This document shows, in pieces, positions 17,157-25,531 of a stretch of DNA of 64,000 bases; the stretch's first letter is position 1, and every line of letters starts with the position of its first letter. Location of the stretch: positions 1-64,000 of the forward strand of contig VFZE01000027.1 of NCBI GenBank assembly GCA_016871315.1, written 5' to 3'. A program made the translations under genes and the position numbers. The notes beneath the pieces were generated by a model. It was given only the letters and a program-made list of their open reading frames with translations, had not been told where the DNA came from and ran no database searches. The DNA is from Acidimicrobiia bacterium (GTDB lineage: Bacteria > Acidobacteriota > Terriglobia > Bryobacterales > Bryobacteraceae).

Positions 17157-20100
17157 CTAAACCCCCACCGGCTCCTCCGCCTCCGCCGCCGTGAAATACG
17201 CGCAATCGGGATGATGGAACACCACCGCGCTCACGCTCGCCTCCGGATCCATCATGTAGCCTTCCGTCAGCGCCACTCCGATCTCCTCCGGCCGCAGCAG
17301 CTTCCAGATCCCCGTTTGATCTTCCAGATTCGGACATGCCGGATACCCGAAGCTGTACCGCTTGCCCCGGTACCGCGACGTGAACCGCTGCTGCATCGTC
17401 ATCTCTTCCAGGTCCGCGAATCCCCACTCATCGCGCAGCCGACGGTGCAGCCATTCCGCCGCCGCCTCCGCCGTCTCAATCGCCAAAGCCTGAAACGCGT
17501 GCGCCTTAAAAAACTCGCCCGCCGCCTTCGCCTTCCCGCTCGCCTCCCGAACCCCTTCCCCGGCTGTCGTCACAAACAAAGCGAGGTGATCCCGCTTCCC
17601 GCCCCGCGCCGGCAGCACATAATCGGACAGGCACAGTCCGTCCACTTTCGCCTGCCTCCCGAACCGGAACGTATGCACCGCTGAGTTGCCGCCCTGCTGG
17701 AACAGGTGAATCGCATTCCCCTCGCGCTCGGCCTCAAAGAACTGCCACACCGCCCGCGGCCGCATGAACGCGATCGCCTGCTTCTTGATCTCCTCCACGT
17801 CGTGGTACAGGGCCAGCGCCTGCCCGTCTCGCTCCGCTAGCGCCTGCTCGAAATTCCCTTTAAAACCCAGATGCCTCCCATACAGCATGTACGGGTTGAT
17901 GTGGTTCCACACCTCGGCCAGGTTGCCGATCAGCCTCACCCGCCGGTCCAGGTACGGCGCCGCCGGAATCTCTACATCCAGCCGGACCTTTCCGCTCCGC
18001 TGCTCACTCACCGGAACCGGCGCCTGCAACGATGTCACAGCCGACACGCCTTCGCGGTACACGTGCGCGCGCAACTCCGCCTCCCGGCTCGCTGGATCCA
18101 TCAGCCGGTTCATGATCGCCAGCCCCGTCATCGCATCCTTCGCATAGAACGTCGGCGCCTGATACGCCGGCCCGATCTTCGTCGTCGTGAACTTCTCGCT
18201 CAGCGCCGCCCCCCCAACCAGCAGCGGCGCCTCGATTCCCGATGCGCGGAAATCTTCCGCCGTGAACACCATCTGCTGCGCGCTTTTCACCAGCAATCCG
18301 CTCAACCCGATTGCGTCCGGAGAGTGTTCCTGCCAGGCGCGGATCAGATCCTCCGGCGGAACCTTAATCCCTAGATTGATCACCCGGTAGCCGTTGTTGG
18401 ACAGGATGATCTCCACCAGGTTCTTCCCGATGTCGTGCACGTCGCCCTTCACCGTCGCAAGCACCACCTTGCCACGCGTCGTCGACTCCGACTTCTCCAT
18501 GTATTGCTCGAGATGATTCACCGCCGCCTTCATCGCCTCCGCCGATTGCAGCACCTCGGCCACGATCAGCTCATTGGCGTTGAACAGCCGCCCTACCTCG
18601 TTCATTCCCGCCATCAGCGGGCCGTTGATGATCTCCAGCGGCGCCGCGCCCTCGGCACGTTTCCATTCCAGGTCCTCCACCAGCCCGTCTTTCGACCCTT
18701 CGATGATGTAGTTCGCCAGCCGCTCATCCAGCGGCAGATCCGCCGCCTTCACTTTTTCCCGCGCCGCCGCTCCGCGGAAATGCTCCGTGATCGCCGCGAT
18801 GTGATGCTGGTTCGCTTCGATCTTCTGCTCCCTGGTCTGCTCCCGCCAGTCCTCCGGCATTCCTTCGAGCGGCCGGTTGAACAGCAGGTTCTCCGCCAGC
18901 TCCCGCTCCCGCTCCGGTATCGACGCGAATCGCTCCAGCTTCTCCGCGTTCACGATCGCCATGTCCAGACCGGCTTTGGTGCAGTAATAAAGGAAGACCG
19001 AGTTCACCACCTCGCGCGCCGCCGCCGGCAACCCGAAACTCACGTTCGAAATCCCCAGCACCGTCTTCACGTGCGGGATACGCTCTTTGATCAGCCGCAC
19101 CCCCTCGATCGTCTCCACCGCCCCGCCGATGTAATTCTCATCGCCGGTGGCGCACGGAAACACGAGCGGATCGAAAGCGATATCCTCGGCAGGAATCCCG
19201 TATTCACCCGTCAGCAATCCGTGCGACCGCTCCGCAATCTGAAGCTTCCGCTCCCTGGTGAAGGCCTGCGCCTGCTGCTTGTCCTCATCGATGCAACCTA
19301 CTACCAGCGCCGCCCCATAGGAGCGTGCCACCGGGCAGATCCGCGCGAACTTCTCCTCCCCATCTTCCAAATTCACTGAATTGATGATCGACTTGCCCTG
19401 GCAATAGGTGAGCGATAGCTCCACCGCCGCCGGGTCCGTCGTATCGATCATGATCGGCGCTTTGATCTTCCTGATCAGCTTTTCATAGAACAGCGGAATA
19501 TCGGTCATCTCATCGCGCTCGGACTGCTGCAGGCACACATCCACGATGTGCGCCCCGTTGCGTACCTGCCGCCGCGCGATCTCACTCGCCTCTTCCCACT
19601 TCTCGTCTTTGATCAGGTTCTTGAACACCCGCGACCCGATCACGTTCGTCCGCTCTCCCACGATCAGGGGACGGTTGGAATCCTCCGCCTCCACCACCTC
19701 AATCCCGCTGAACAGCGTCCGCGGCGCCGGCTGTTTGCGCGGCCGCGGCTTCTTCGACGCCGTCATCTCCGCGATCCGCTTAATGTGGTCCGGCGTCGTC
19801 CCGCAGCAGCCTCCCAAGATATTGATCCAGCCGTGATCCACGAATCGCTCCAGCTGCTCGGCCAGCGATTGCGGGCTCTCCGGATACGTCCCATCGGCCA
19901 GCGGCAGCCCCGCGTTTGGATGGCAGCTGATCCGCGTCGCTGCAAGCTCATGCAGCGTCCGCAGGTGATCCGTCATGAACTCCGGCCCCGTCGCGCAGTT
20001 CAGCCCCACCGCCAACAGGTCTGCATGCGAGATCGACGTCCACAGCGCATCGGCGGTCTGCCCCGCCAGCATCGTCCCCATGGGCTCAATCGTCCCTGAG

Positions 20101-20690
20101 ACCATCAGCGGGACCCGGTAGCCCACCTCCCGGAACAGATCCTCGCACGCGAGTAGCGCCGCCTTGATCGTCCGCGTGTCGTTGCACGTTTCCATCAGGA
20201 GAACGTCCGCGCCGCCCTCCACCAACCCACGCGCCTGCGTTAGGTACGACGACCTGAGCTCCGCAAACGTCACCCCGCCTGTCACCGAAATCGTCTTCGT
20301 CGTCGGCCCCATCGACCCCGCCACGAACCGCGGCTTCCCCGCCGTCGACATCTGATCCGCCGCCACCCGCGCCAGCCGCGCCGCCTCGAAACTCAGCCGG
20401 TAGCTCTCCTCCGCCAGCCCATATTCGGCCAGCACGATCGCGCTCGACTGGAAACTGTTCGTCTCCACCATATCGGCGCCCGCCTCGAAATAGGCCCGGT
20501 GTATCGCCCCGATCACGTCGGGCCGCGTCACCACCAGTTTCTCGTTGCAACCCTCCAGCGACGCTCCGCCGAAATCGGCCGCCGTCAGTTCCGCCGCCTG
20601 CAGCATCGTCCCCATCCCTCCATCGAGGATCAGGATTCTCGTCTCTAGCCCATCCACCAACGTCCGGCGTCTTTGTTCTCTCTCTGTCAT
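17157..20690 (-). CDS. metH: Cobalamin-dependent methionine synthase
   Basis: 1177 residues from ATG at 20690 (MTEREQRRR); a longer in-frame start would add 18 unconserved residues. All four modules are present. The homocysteine-binding barrel has zinc ligands (GGCCGTTPDHI). The folate barrel has RTNVIGSR. The cobalamin cap and Rossmann domain has the lower-ligand motif DVHDIGKN (His at about 751). The C-terminal AdoMet reactivation domain has YSFGYPACPNLEDQ. It transfers a methyl group from methyltetrahydrofolate to homocysteine. The roughly 70-base upstream gap is too short for a full cobalamin riboswitch and shows no B12-box-like sequence. Confidence 0.97.
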   Translation of the reverse strand: MTEREQRRRTLVDGLETRILILDGGMGTMLQAAELTAADFGGASLEGCNEKLVVTRPDVIGAIHRAYFEAGADMVETNSFQSSAIVLAEYGLAEESYRLSFEAARLARVAADQMSTAGKPRFVAGSMGPTTKTISVTGGVTFAELRSSYLTQARGLVEGGADVLLMETCNDTRTIKAALLACEDLFREVGYRVPLMVSGTIEPMGTMLAGQTADALWTSISHADLLAVGLNCATGPEFMTDHLRTLHELAATRISCHPNAGLPLADGTYPESPQSLAEQLERFVDHGWINILGGCCGTTPDHIKRIAEMTASKKPRPRKQPAPRTLFSGIEVVEAEDSNRPLIVGERTNVIGSRVFKNLIKDEKWEEASEIARRQVRNGAHIVDVCLQQSERDEMTDIPLFYEKLIRKIKAPIMIDTTDPAAVELSLTYCQGKSIINSVNLEDGEEKFARICPVARSYGAALVVGCIDEDKQQAQAFTRERKLQIAERSHGLLTGEYGIPAEDIAFDPLVFPCATGDENYIGGAVETIEGVRLIKERIPHVKTVLGISNVSFGLPAAAREVVNSVFLYYCTKAGLDMAIVNAEKLERFASIPERERELAENLLFNRPLEGMPEDWREQTREQKIEANQHHIAAITEHFRGAAAREKVKAADLPLDERLANYIIEGSKDGLVEDLEWKRAEGAAPLEIINGPLMAGMNEVGRLFNANELIVAEVLQSAEAMKAAVNHLEQYMEKSESTTRGKVVLATVKGDVHDIGKNLVEIILSNNGYRVINLGIKVPPEDLIRAWQEHSPDAIGLSGLLVKSAQQMVFTAEDFRASGIEAPLLVGGAALSEKFTTTKIGPAYQAPTFYAKDAMTGLAIMNRLMDPASREAELRAHVYREGVSAVTSLQAPVPVSEQRSGKVRLDVEIPAAPYLDRRVRLIGNLAEVWNHINPYMLYGRHLGFKGNFEQALAERDGQALALYHDVEEIKKQAIAFMRPRAVWQFFEAEREGNAIHLFQQGGNSAVHTFRFGRQAKVDGLCLSDYVLPARGGKRDHLALFVTTAGEGVREASGKAKAAGEFFKAHAFQALAIETAEAAAEWLHRRLRDEWGFADLEEMTMQQRFTSRYRGKRYSFGYPACPNLEDQTGIWKLLRPEEIGVALTEGYMMDPEASVSAVVFHHPDCAYFTAAEAEEPVGV

Positions 20691-20760
20691 GGGATCTCTG
20701 AGGCTTCCTCCAATCTTAACAACACGTGCGGGGTAAGCCTGCACGAGCCTTCAGCCTCGA

Positions 20761-21066
20761 CTAGATCCAGACCCCTGCCGGATCATCCGTCTCCTTGATC
20801 CTCGCCTTCAGCCGCCCCTTCAAATCCTCCAGCGTTTTCCTGTGCCTGTTTTCCCCCGCCAGGTCCTTCTCCTCATGCGGATACGTCTCCAGTCCGCTCA
20901 AGCAGACCCCCCGGCTTGGCGCACACTGCGAAGTAGTAATTTGTCCATTCGCAAAATTCACCCCCCGCGCCGCCAACCGGTCCAGATTCGGTGTCTGAAT
21001 CTTCGGGTTCCCATTCGCCCCCAGCCCCTGATAATGATGATCGTCGCCAAACAGAAATCTTTTACT
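20761..21066 (-). pseudogene. Sulfatase remnant with internal deletion
   Basis: The frame reads GDDHHYQGLGANGNPKIQTP, then a sulfatase signature SQCAPSRGVCLSG. The reading then jumps within a few residues to a C-terminal type segment (KTLEDLKGRLKARI) and a stop at 20761. Several hundred residues of a normal sulfatase core are absent, and there is no proper start codon or signal peptide of its own. The piece is fused directly to the truncated CsgG-like leader upstream. It lies between metH and the redox operon and is not expected to make an active enzyme. Confidence 0.7.
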
Positions 21067-21178
21067 GCACCGCCGGGTTCTCGAAGTCAAACACCGCCAC
21101 CCGTTTCTTAGCCGGCGGAGCCGATTGGCCAAGCGCAAGCCCGCACGCTAACAAAAGCGAAAGAGAGGTTGATCGCAT
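21062..21178 (-). pseudogene. Truncated CsgG-like lipoprotein leader
   Basis: A 38-residue frame starts at ATG 21178 with a signal peptide (MRSTSLSLLLACGLALGQ) and then KKRVAVFDFENPAVQ. That is the way CsgG/HfaB-like outer-membrane secretion proteins begin after their signal. It stops at TAA 21062, exactly where the sulfatase remnant begins in another frame. Most of the gene has been lost by deletion at this junction. The family assignment rests on a short stretch only. Confidence 0.5.
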
Positions 21179-21230
21179 GAGGTTCCCCGGATGCTACGAG
21201 CATACATCCGCAGCGCCGGCGATCTGTGTG

Positions 21231-21998
21231 CTACTTATTCCTAAGCCAATCCCAATAGAACCCCAGCTTCGAGTAGCCTTCCCCAACGTTCCCGCTATCG
21301 TTCAGTCCCCAGTAATAATCCACATGCTCCACCTTCACACCGCTCTCCCGCAGAAACTCATTTCCCACCGGCGCAAACCGCGCGAGGAACTTCTCCACCG
21401 TCCCGCCATTCTTCTCAAAGTCTCCCGGGAACCATTTAAAGATTGAGCTCACCTCGGCGCGCTTCTTCGCGGGGAGAAACCGGTTCAAACCGGTATCGGC
21501 CAGCCACGCGCGCGTGTTGTCGTCTATCTGGTCATCCAAGCTTGCCGCCACATACGCCTCGCGCCGAAGCGGCGGACAGGAACGCGCCGCGCACACCAGC
21601 ACGGCGTGCACGCGTGGATCTCCCAGGTCGCGCAGCCGGTTCTCGACATCATCGAGCGACACCTGCTTGCCGTCCACGGTGTGACGTTTGGTGACGAACG
21701 GTTTGTTGGTCTTCCAGATGCTCTTTACCGGGAAATGCCGGAGAATCCAGCGTACGGTGAGCGCGTTGTAGGCGTTGATGGAAGCTGCTTTGCGCTCCAC
21801 CGCACTCATCGCGGCAGGCCACGGTTTGGCCAGAAGCGCCACATAGGCATCCAGTTCCGCCAAGGCTTCGCTTTTCCACTTCCCGTAATCCACGCGGTGC
21901 TGCGGGTTCACATATTTCTTCAGTTGCGCATCCCAACTGGAATGGTCGATATCCGCGGCCAGCATGGTGAAGGCACTGAGCAGGAGAGCCCGGATCAC
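21231..21998 (-). CDS. DUF547 protein, secreted
   Basis: 255 residues from GTG at 21998, which overlaps the stop of the upstream 4Fe-4S protein gene (GTGA). A short signal peptide (MIRALLLSAFTMLAAD) precedes the DUF547 domain. Conserved features are ERKAASINAYNALTVRWIL, the basic strand RHTVDGKQVSLDDVEN and the VCAARSCPPLRREAY block with its cysteine pair. The function of the family is not established. Here it is the last gene of a redox operon, and its conserved CAARSCPP cysteines could exchange disulfides with the redoxin; that is inference. No terminator is visible directly after it. Confidence 0.88.
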   Translation of the reverse strand: MIRALLLSAFTMLAADIDHSSWDAQLKKYVNPQHRVDYGKWKSEALAELDAYVALLAKPWPAAMSAVERKAASINAYNALTVRWILRHFPVKSIWKTNKPFVTKRHTVDGKQVSLDDVENRLRDLGDPRVHAVLVCAARSCPPLRREAYVAASLDDQIDDNTRAWLADTGLNRFLPAKKRAEVSSIFKWFPGDFEKNGGTVEKFLARFAPVGNEFLRESGVKVEHVDYYWGLNDSGNVGEGYSKLGFYWDWLRNK

Positions 21999-23062
21999 GC
22001 GGCCACCTCAATCTGCACCAGCTCCTGCGGATCACGGCGCGTCACGTTCTCCAGCCGTAGCACGCCACGCGGGCAGACCTCGGCGCATATGCCGCAGCCG
22101 ACACAGGAGGCGCGGGTGAAGGAAGTATTGGTTTGCGCGTAGCTTCTCACGTCTATCCCCATTTCACAGTATTTGCTGCAAAGCCCGCAGGAGATGCACA
22201 TGTTCCGCTTCACCGTAATCCGGTAGCGGCCGACCTTTTGCACCAACCCCAGCATCGCCGCCATCGGGCAGAAATAGCGGCACCAGACGCGCGTGCCTCC
22301 GATCGGATACACACCCACGCCGACAATCCCGCTCAGCACGGCTCCCACAATCAGACCATAGGCAGACTGAAACTGGTAGCTCCACCGTGCCAGCTCCGGA
22401 TTCTGCTTGCCCGCACCCCAACTGACAAACAGCAACGCCGTCAGCACGACGGCCACAACGAGCACGGTGTGAATCGCGATCTTCTCAAACCGCCAGGACG
22501 CCATCGATTTCGAGGACAAGTGCCGGAAGGGATCACCCGCCGTATTCGCCAGCCCACCGCATCCGCACACCCAGGAGCAGTACCAGCGCTTTCCAAAAAA
22601 GACGGCCAAGAGTGGCGCCATCACCAGAGCGCCGAAGAAGCTGTAGAGAATGAACGGCAGCGGCATGTGGAAGACCACCGGCGGCGTCAGGTATTCAAAC
22701 TTCAGCGGCCACAGGTAGCTGAAGTAGTACTCCGGCTGGTGGAAGAACTTGAGCAGCAGCGGCACGGAAAAGGCCAACATGACCTGCACGACAATTACGA
22801 CCACGGTGCGGATCACCTGGTAGCGGTTGTGGCGGTACTTGCGGATCACGTACACACCACCGAGGGTGATGGCCAGCGTGTAGAGCAGTCCGTAGAGCGT
22901 CCACTTGTGGCCCAGCCCCAACGCCGCCGCCACCGGGTTCAACCAGTCCGTGAAGTAGAGCACCATATAGAAGCCAAACAACACCGCGCTGAGAATCCAG
23001 GCCGTCAGGCCGCGGTTGGTCAGGTCGTGCTTCAGCCACTCCAGCCGCCCAGGTCCGATCAA
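21995..23062 (-). CDS. Membrane-bound 4Fe-4S protein, NapH/MauN/CcoG-like
   Basis: 355 residues from TTG at 23062, overlapping the stop of the FAD oxidoreductase gene by four bases. Five or more membrane helices carry the paired cytoplasmic motifs YCSWVCGCGG and CRYFCPMAA, typical of the NapH/NosR family. The C-terminus holds two ferredoxin-type clusters, CISCGLCSKYCEMG and CVGCGICAEVCPRG. Proteins of this family pass electrons between quinol or cytoplasmic donors and periplasmic acceptors. Its place between an FAD oxidoreductase and a secreted redoxin suggests a route for reductant across the membrane. Confidence 0.9.
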   Translation of the reverse strand: MIGPGRLEWLKHDLTNRGLTAWILSAVLFGFYMVLYFTDWLNPVAAALGLGHKWTLYGLLYTLAITLGGVYVIRKYRHNRYQVIRTVVVIVVQVMLAFSVPLLLKFFHQPEYYFSYLWPLKFEYLTPPVVFHMPLPFILYSFFGALVMAPLLAVFFGKRWYCSWVCGCGGLANTAGDPFRHLSSKSMASWRFEKIAIHTVLVVAVVLTALLFVSWGAGKQNPELARWSYQFQSAYGLIVGAVLSGIVGVGVYPIGGTRVWCRYFCPMAAMLGLVQKVGRYRITVKRNMCISCGLCSKYCEMGIDVRSYAQTNTSFTRASCVGCGICAEVCPRGVLRLENVTRRDPQELVQIEVAA

Positions 23063-24318
23063 GCCGTTACCCCTTCCAGCTTCAGCCTGCTGAACTCGGC
23101 GTCAAACTGCGCCACATGCAAGTGGGCCAGAACGTAGTCCAGCCCGCGCCGCTCCGCAATCCATTTTTCAAACCAGGCGTGATCCCAGCGCGAGCCCAGC
23201 ATGTTGAAGCCGATCACGGCGCCCTCGTGATGCACAATACGCAAGCTCGCGCACTTGCCGGGAATGCGCCGGTAGAAGGACTGCGCCCCCTCCGGCGCCT
23301 GGTTCACAGCCCCCACCGTCGTGTAGTCCACCTCGAAGAACCGCGAGCTGTTATAGAACAGCGGCGGCCGGTAATCGATCCGGTCGCCCAGCATCGATTT
23401 CGCCGCCATCTCCCCTTGCAGCTTCGCGCTGTACCAGATCTGTTCAATCAGCGGTTTCTCCCCATCCCGCCGGATCTCCGCGCAGTCGCCCGCGGCCCAC
23501 ACATCCTCGAGCGAAGTGCGGAAGTCCGGACTTACCACAACACCTTTCTCCACCCTCGGCGGAGTGGCCACCCCTCGCAGCCACTCCACCGCCGGATGCA
23601 CGCCGACGGCGATGCCGAGAAGCTCGCAGGGATAGCTGCTCCCCGCCTTTGTCTCGACATGGCTGACCCCACCATCGGCGTTGGAATGAAACTCGACTGC
23701 CTCCTCCTGTACACGCAAATCCACGCCGTGGCCGCGAATGTGATCGGCCACCATCTCACCTTCCTCGCGCCCGAACGCGATCGGCCAGTACCAGTCCTCC
23801 AGCACCAGAAACGTCACCTGCATGCCATGATGCACCAGGCACTCCACCAGTTCCACCCCGATCAGCCCGCCGCCGATCACCACCGCACGGCCTCCGGGCC
23901 GGATCGCCTTCTCCACCGCCTGTAGATCCTCGAGCGTCACAAAGTGCACCAGGCCGGACTGGATCCTGTCCAGCCCTTTCCACGGAAACAAATTCGGGCG
24001 CGACCCTGTTGCGATCAGCAGCCGGTCGTAAGCCACCTCACCTTTGGAGCGCAGCCGCAGCCGGCGCGCCGCGCCATCGAGATCCGTCACCCAATCCCGC
24101 ACACGCCGGATCTTTTGCTTCTCATAAACGTTGCGCTCGTAAGGTTCCAGATCCCGCAGCGTCATCCGGTCCATCAGCGCGTACATCAATGCCGTGCGGG
24201 AAAAGAAGTAGTCGCTCTCGCCGCTGATCAGCGTGATCTCCGCCTTCGGCTCCCGCTCCCGCAGCGTGAATGCGGCCGTAACGCCGGCCACCCCATTGCC
24301 GATGATCGCGTAGCGCAT
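23059..24318 (-). CDS. FAD/NAD(P)-dependent pyridine nucleotide-disulfide-type oxidoreductase
   Basis: 419 residues. The FAD-binding motif is at the very N-terminus (YAIIGNGVAGVTAAF). An NAD(P)-binding motif lies mid-protein (AVVIGGGLIGVELVE) and the second FAD motif is VWAAGDCAEI. There is no CXXC redox pair next to the first motif, so it belongs with the nitrite reductase/rubredoxin reductase type rather than thioredoxin reductase. It is cytoplasmic (no signal). It shares one base with the redoxin stop codon upstream and four with the 4Fe-4S gene downstream. It probably feeds NAD(P)H electrons to the membrane iron-sulfur protein. Confidence 0.9.
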   Translation of the reverse strand: MRYAIIGNGVAGVTAAFTLREREPKAEITLISGESDYFFSRTALMYALMDRMTLRDLEPYERNVYEKQKIRRVRDWVTDLDGAARRLRLRSKGEVAYDRLLIATGSRPNLFPWKGLDRIQSGLVHFVTLEDLQAVEKAIRPGGRAVVIGGGLIGVELVECLVHHGMQVTFLVLEDWYWPIAFGREEGEMVADHIRGHGVDLRVQEEAVEFHSNADGGVSHVETKAGSSYPCELLGIAVGVHPAVEWLRGVATPPRVEKGVVVSPDFRTSLEDVWAAGDCAEIRRDGEKPLIEQIWYSAKLQGEMAAKSMLGDRIDYRPPLFYNSSRFFEVDYTTVGAVNQAPEGAQSFYRRIPGKCASLRIVHHEGAVIGFNMLGSRWDHAWFEKWIAERRGLDYVLAHLHVAQFDAEFSRLKLEGVTA

Positions 24319-25442
24319 CAGCGGGCCGGCTTCCTCCGTAGCTCCGCCGGCGCGCGCTGACCGTCATGCCTCTCCGTCGCGAAGCTCCACTCCAGCGGCA
24401 CCGTCACCGGCGCGTAGCAGATCTTGTCGTCGCAGGCCTGGTACCGCAATGAGCCTTCCACCTTCAGCTTGTTGTCCGGGCCCAGCGCCGGACGGATCTC
24501 GCCGCTCTGGCCCACCAGCAACTCGCGCGTCAACCGGAAACGGTTCTCATACACCGGCACCGACTCCTGAATGGCCGCCAGATGCAGCGTCCGCGCCGCC
24601 GGATACTGCGCCGGCCGCGCCAACCACGACGTCGAGTTCGGCATCTTCCAGTCAATCGGAATATAGGAGGACTGCACCCCTGGCGCATAAACATGCATGC
24701 CCGGCTTCAACTCCACCTCCACCGCCAGCGCCACTAGATTCCCCGGCCGCACCGTCGACTCCGTTGCCCCGTAGCGCAGCTTCAGATGCTTCGTCTCCGC
24801 CTCCTGCCACCCATCTACCGTCGATGCCCCGGTTCTCAACAGCACCGTGGAAGCCGTGTACCGCTCCCGGTGATCGTCCTCGAAGAACTTCGATAGCACG
24901 ACACCCTTTTCATTCACGATGTAGGTACCGGGAAACGGTACACCGTACCACTCATGCTCCGGCGGAAAATTGCCGTTCAAAATTCCGAACGAGCGGATCA
25001 TCGCCGACTCCCCGTCGCCCAGCAACGGATAGGTGATGCCCTTGCGGGAGGCGAAATCCTTCATCAGCGCTGGCGGATCGTAGCTGATCGCGACGATACC
25101 CAACCCCTGCGCCGCAAACTTGCCGCGCTGCTGTTCCAGCTCCACGAGCTGGGTCTTGCAGAACGGTCACCAGTCGGCCGAGCGGACAAACAGCAGCACC
25201 AGGCCCTTCGGCCCTTTCAGATTCTCGAAGTTCCGCATCCGCCCGTTCTGATCCGGCAAGGAAAACTTCGGGATGTGTTTTCCCAACGCGGGACCGGTCT
25301 TCATGTTCGCGTCCAGCGCGGGCACCGGATGCAGCTTTGTCCGTGTTTGGGCCGGCGTCTGCGCCGGCACAACCGCCGGAACCAGCAGCGCCGCCGCCCA
25401 AGCGCCAGCGGCCAGAAACACGATCATCCTGCGCCGTAACAT
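24318..25442 (-). CDS. Redoxin/DsbD-N fusion, probable selenoprotein (in-frame UGA at active site)
   Basis: The reading frame runs from ATG 25442 (good ribosome site GAAGGG six bases upstream) to TGA at 24318, with one internal TGA at 25169-25167. Reading that codon as selenocysteine gives 374 residues. A signal peptide is followed by an AhpC/TSA-type thioredoxin fold with LVLLFVRSADW-U-PFCKTQL; U92 and C95 form UXXC where relatives have CPFC. The fold continues normally through AISYDPPALMKDFASRKG. From about 210 there is a DsbD N-terminal-like domain ending YQACDDKICYAPVTVP. The 275 intact residues after the TGA and a hairpin at the right distance argue against a nonsense mutation. It is the first gene of the redox operon. 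Confidence 0.85.
25136..25169 (-). promoter_or_regulatory. Bacterial SECIS-like hairpin directly after the UGA codon
   Basis: After UGA (25169-25167) come 21 bases to the first base of a three-base loop GUG. The loop is closed by a perfect seven-pair stem, CCAGCUC with GAGCUGG (25152-25146 with 25142-25136). Known bacterial SECIS elements have a guanine in the first loop positions and lie roughly 16-37 bases after UGA, and this fits. It lies inside the coding sequence, as in other bacterial selenoprotein mRNAs, where SelB binds it. Confidence 0.7.
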
Positions 25443-25531
25443 GGTTATCCCTTCTACCATAGATTCGATTCCCGAACAGGCCCGGTTACGGTAACTTTTT
25501 CTGAAGAAGAGCCGAATCGGAGGGCAAGAAA

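Noticed and set aside
20691-20760. Cobalamin or SAM riboswitch upstream of metH
   Set aside because: The gap is only about 70 bases and contains no B12-box-like or SAM-aptamer-like sequence that I can recognise.
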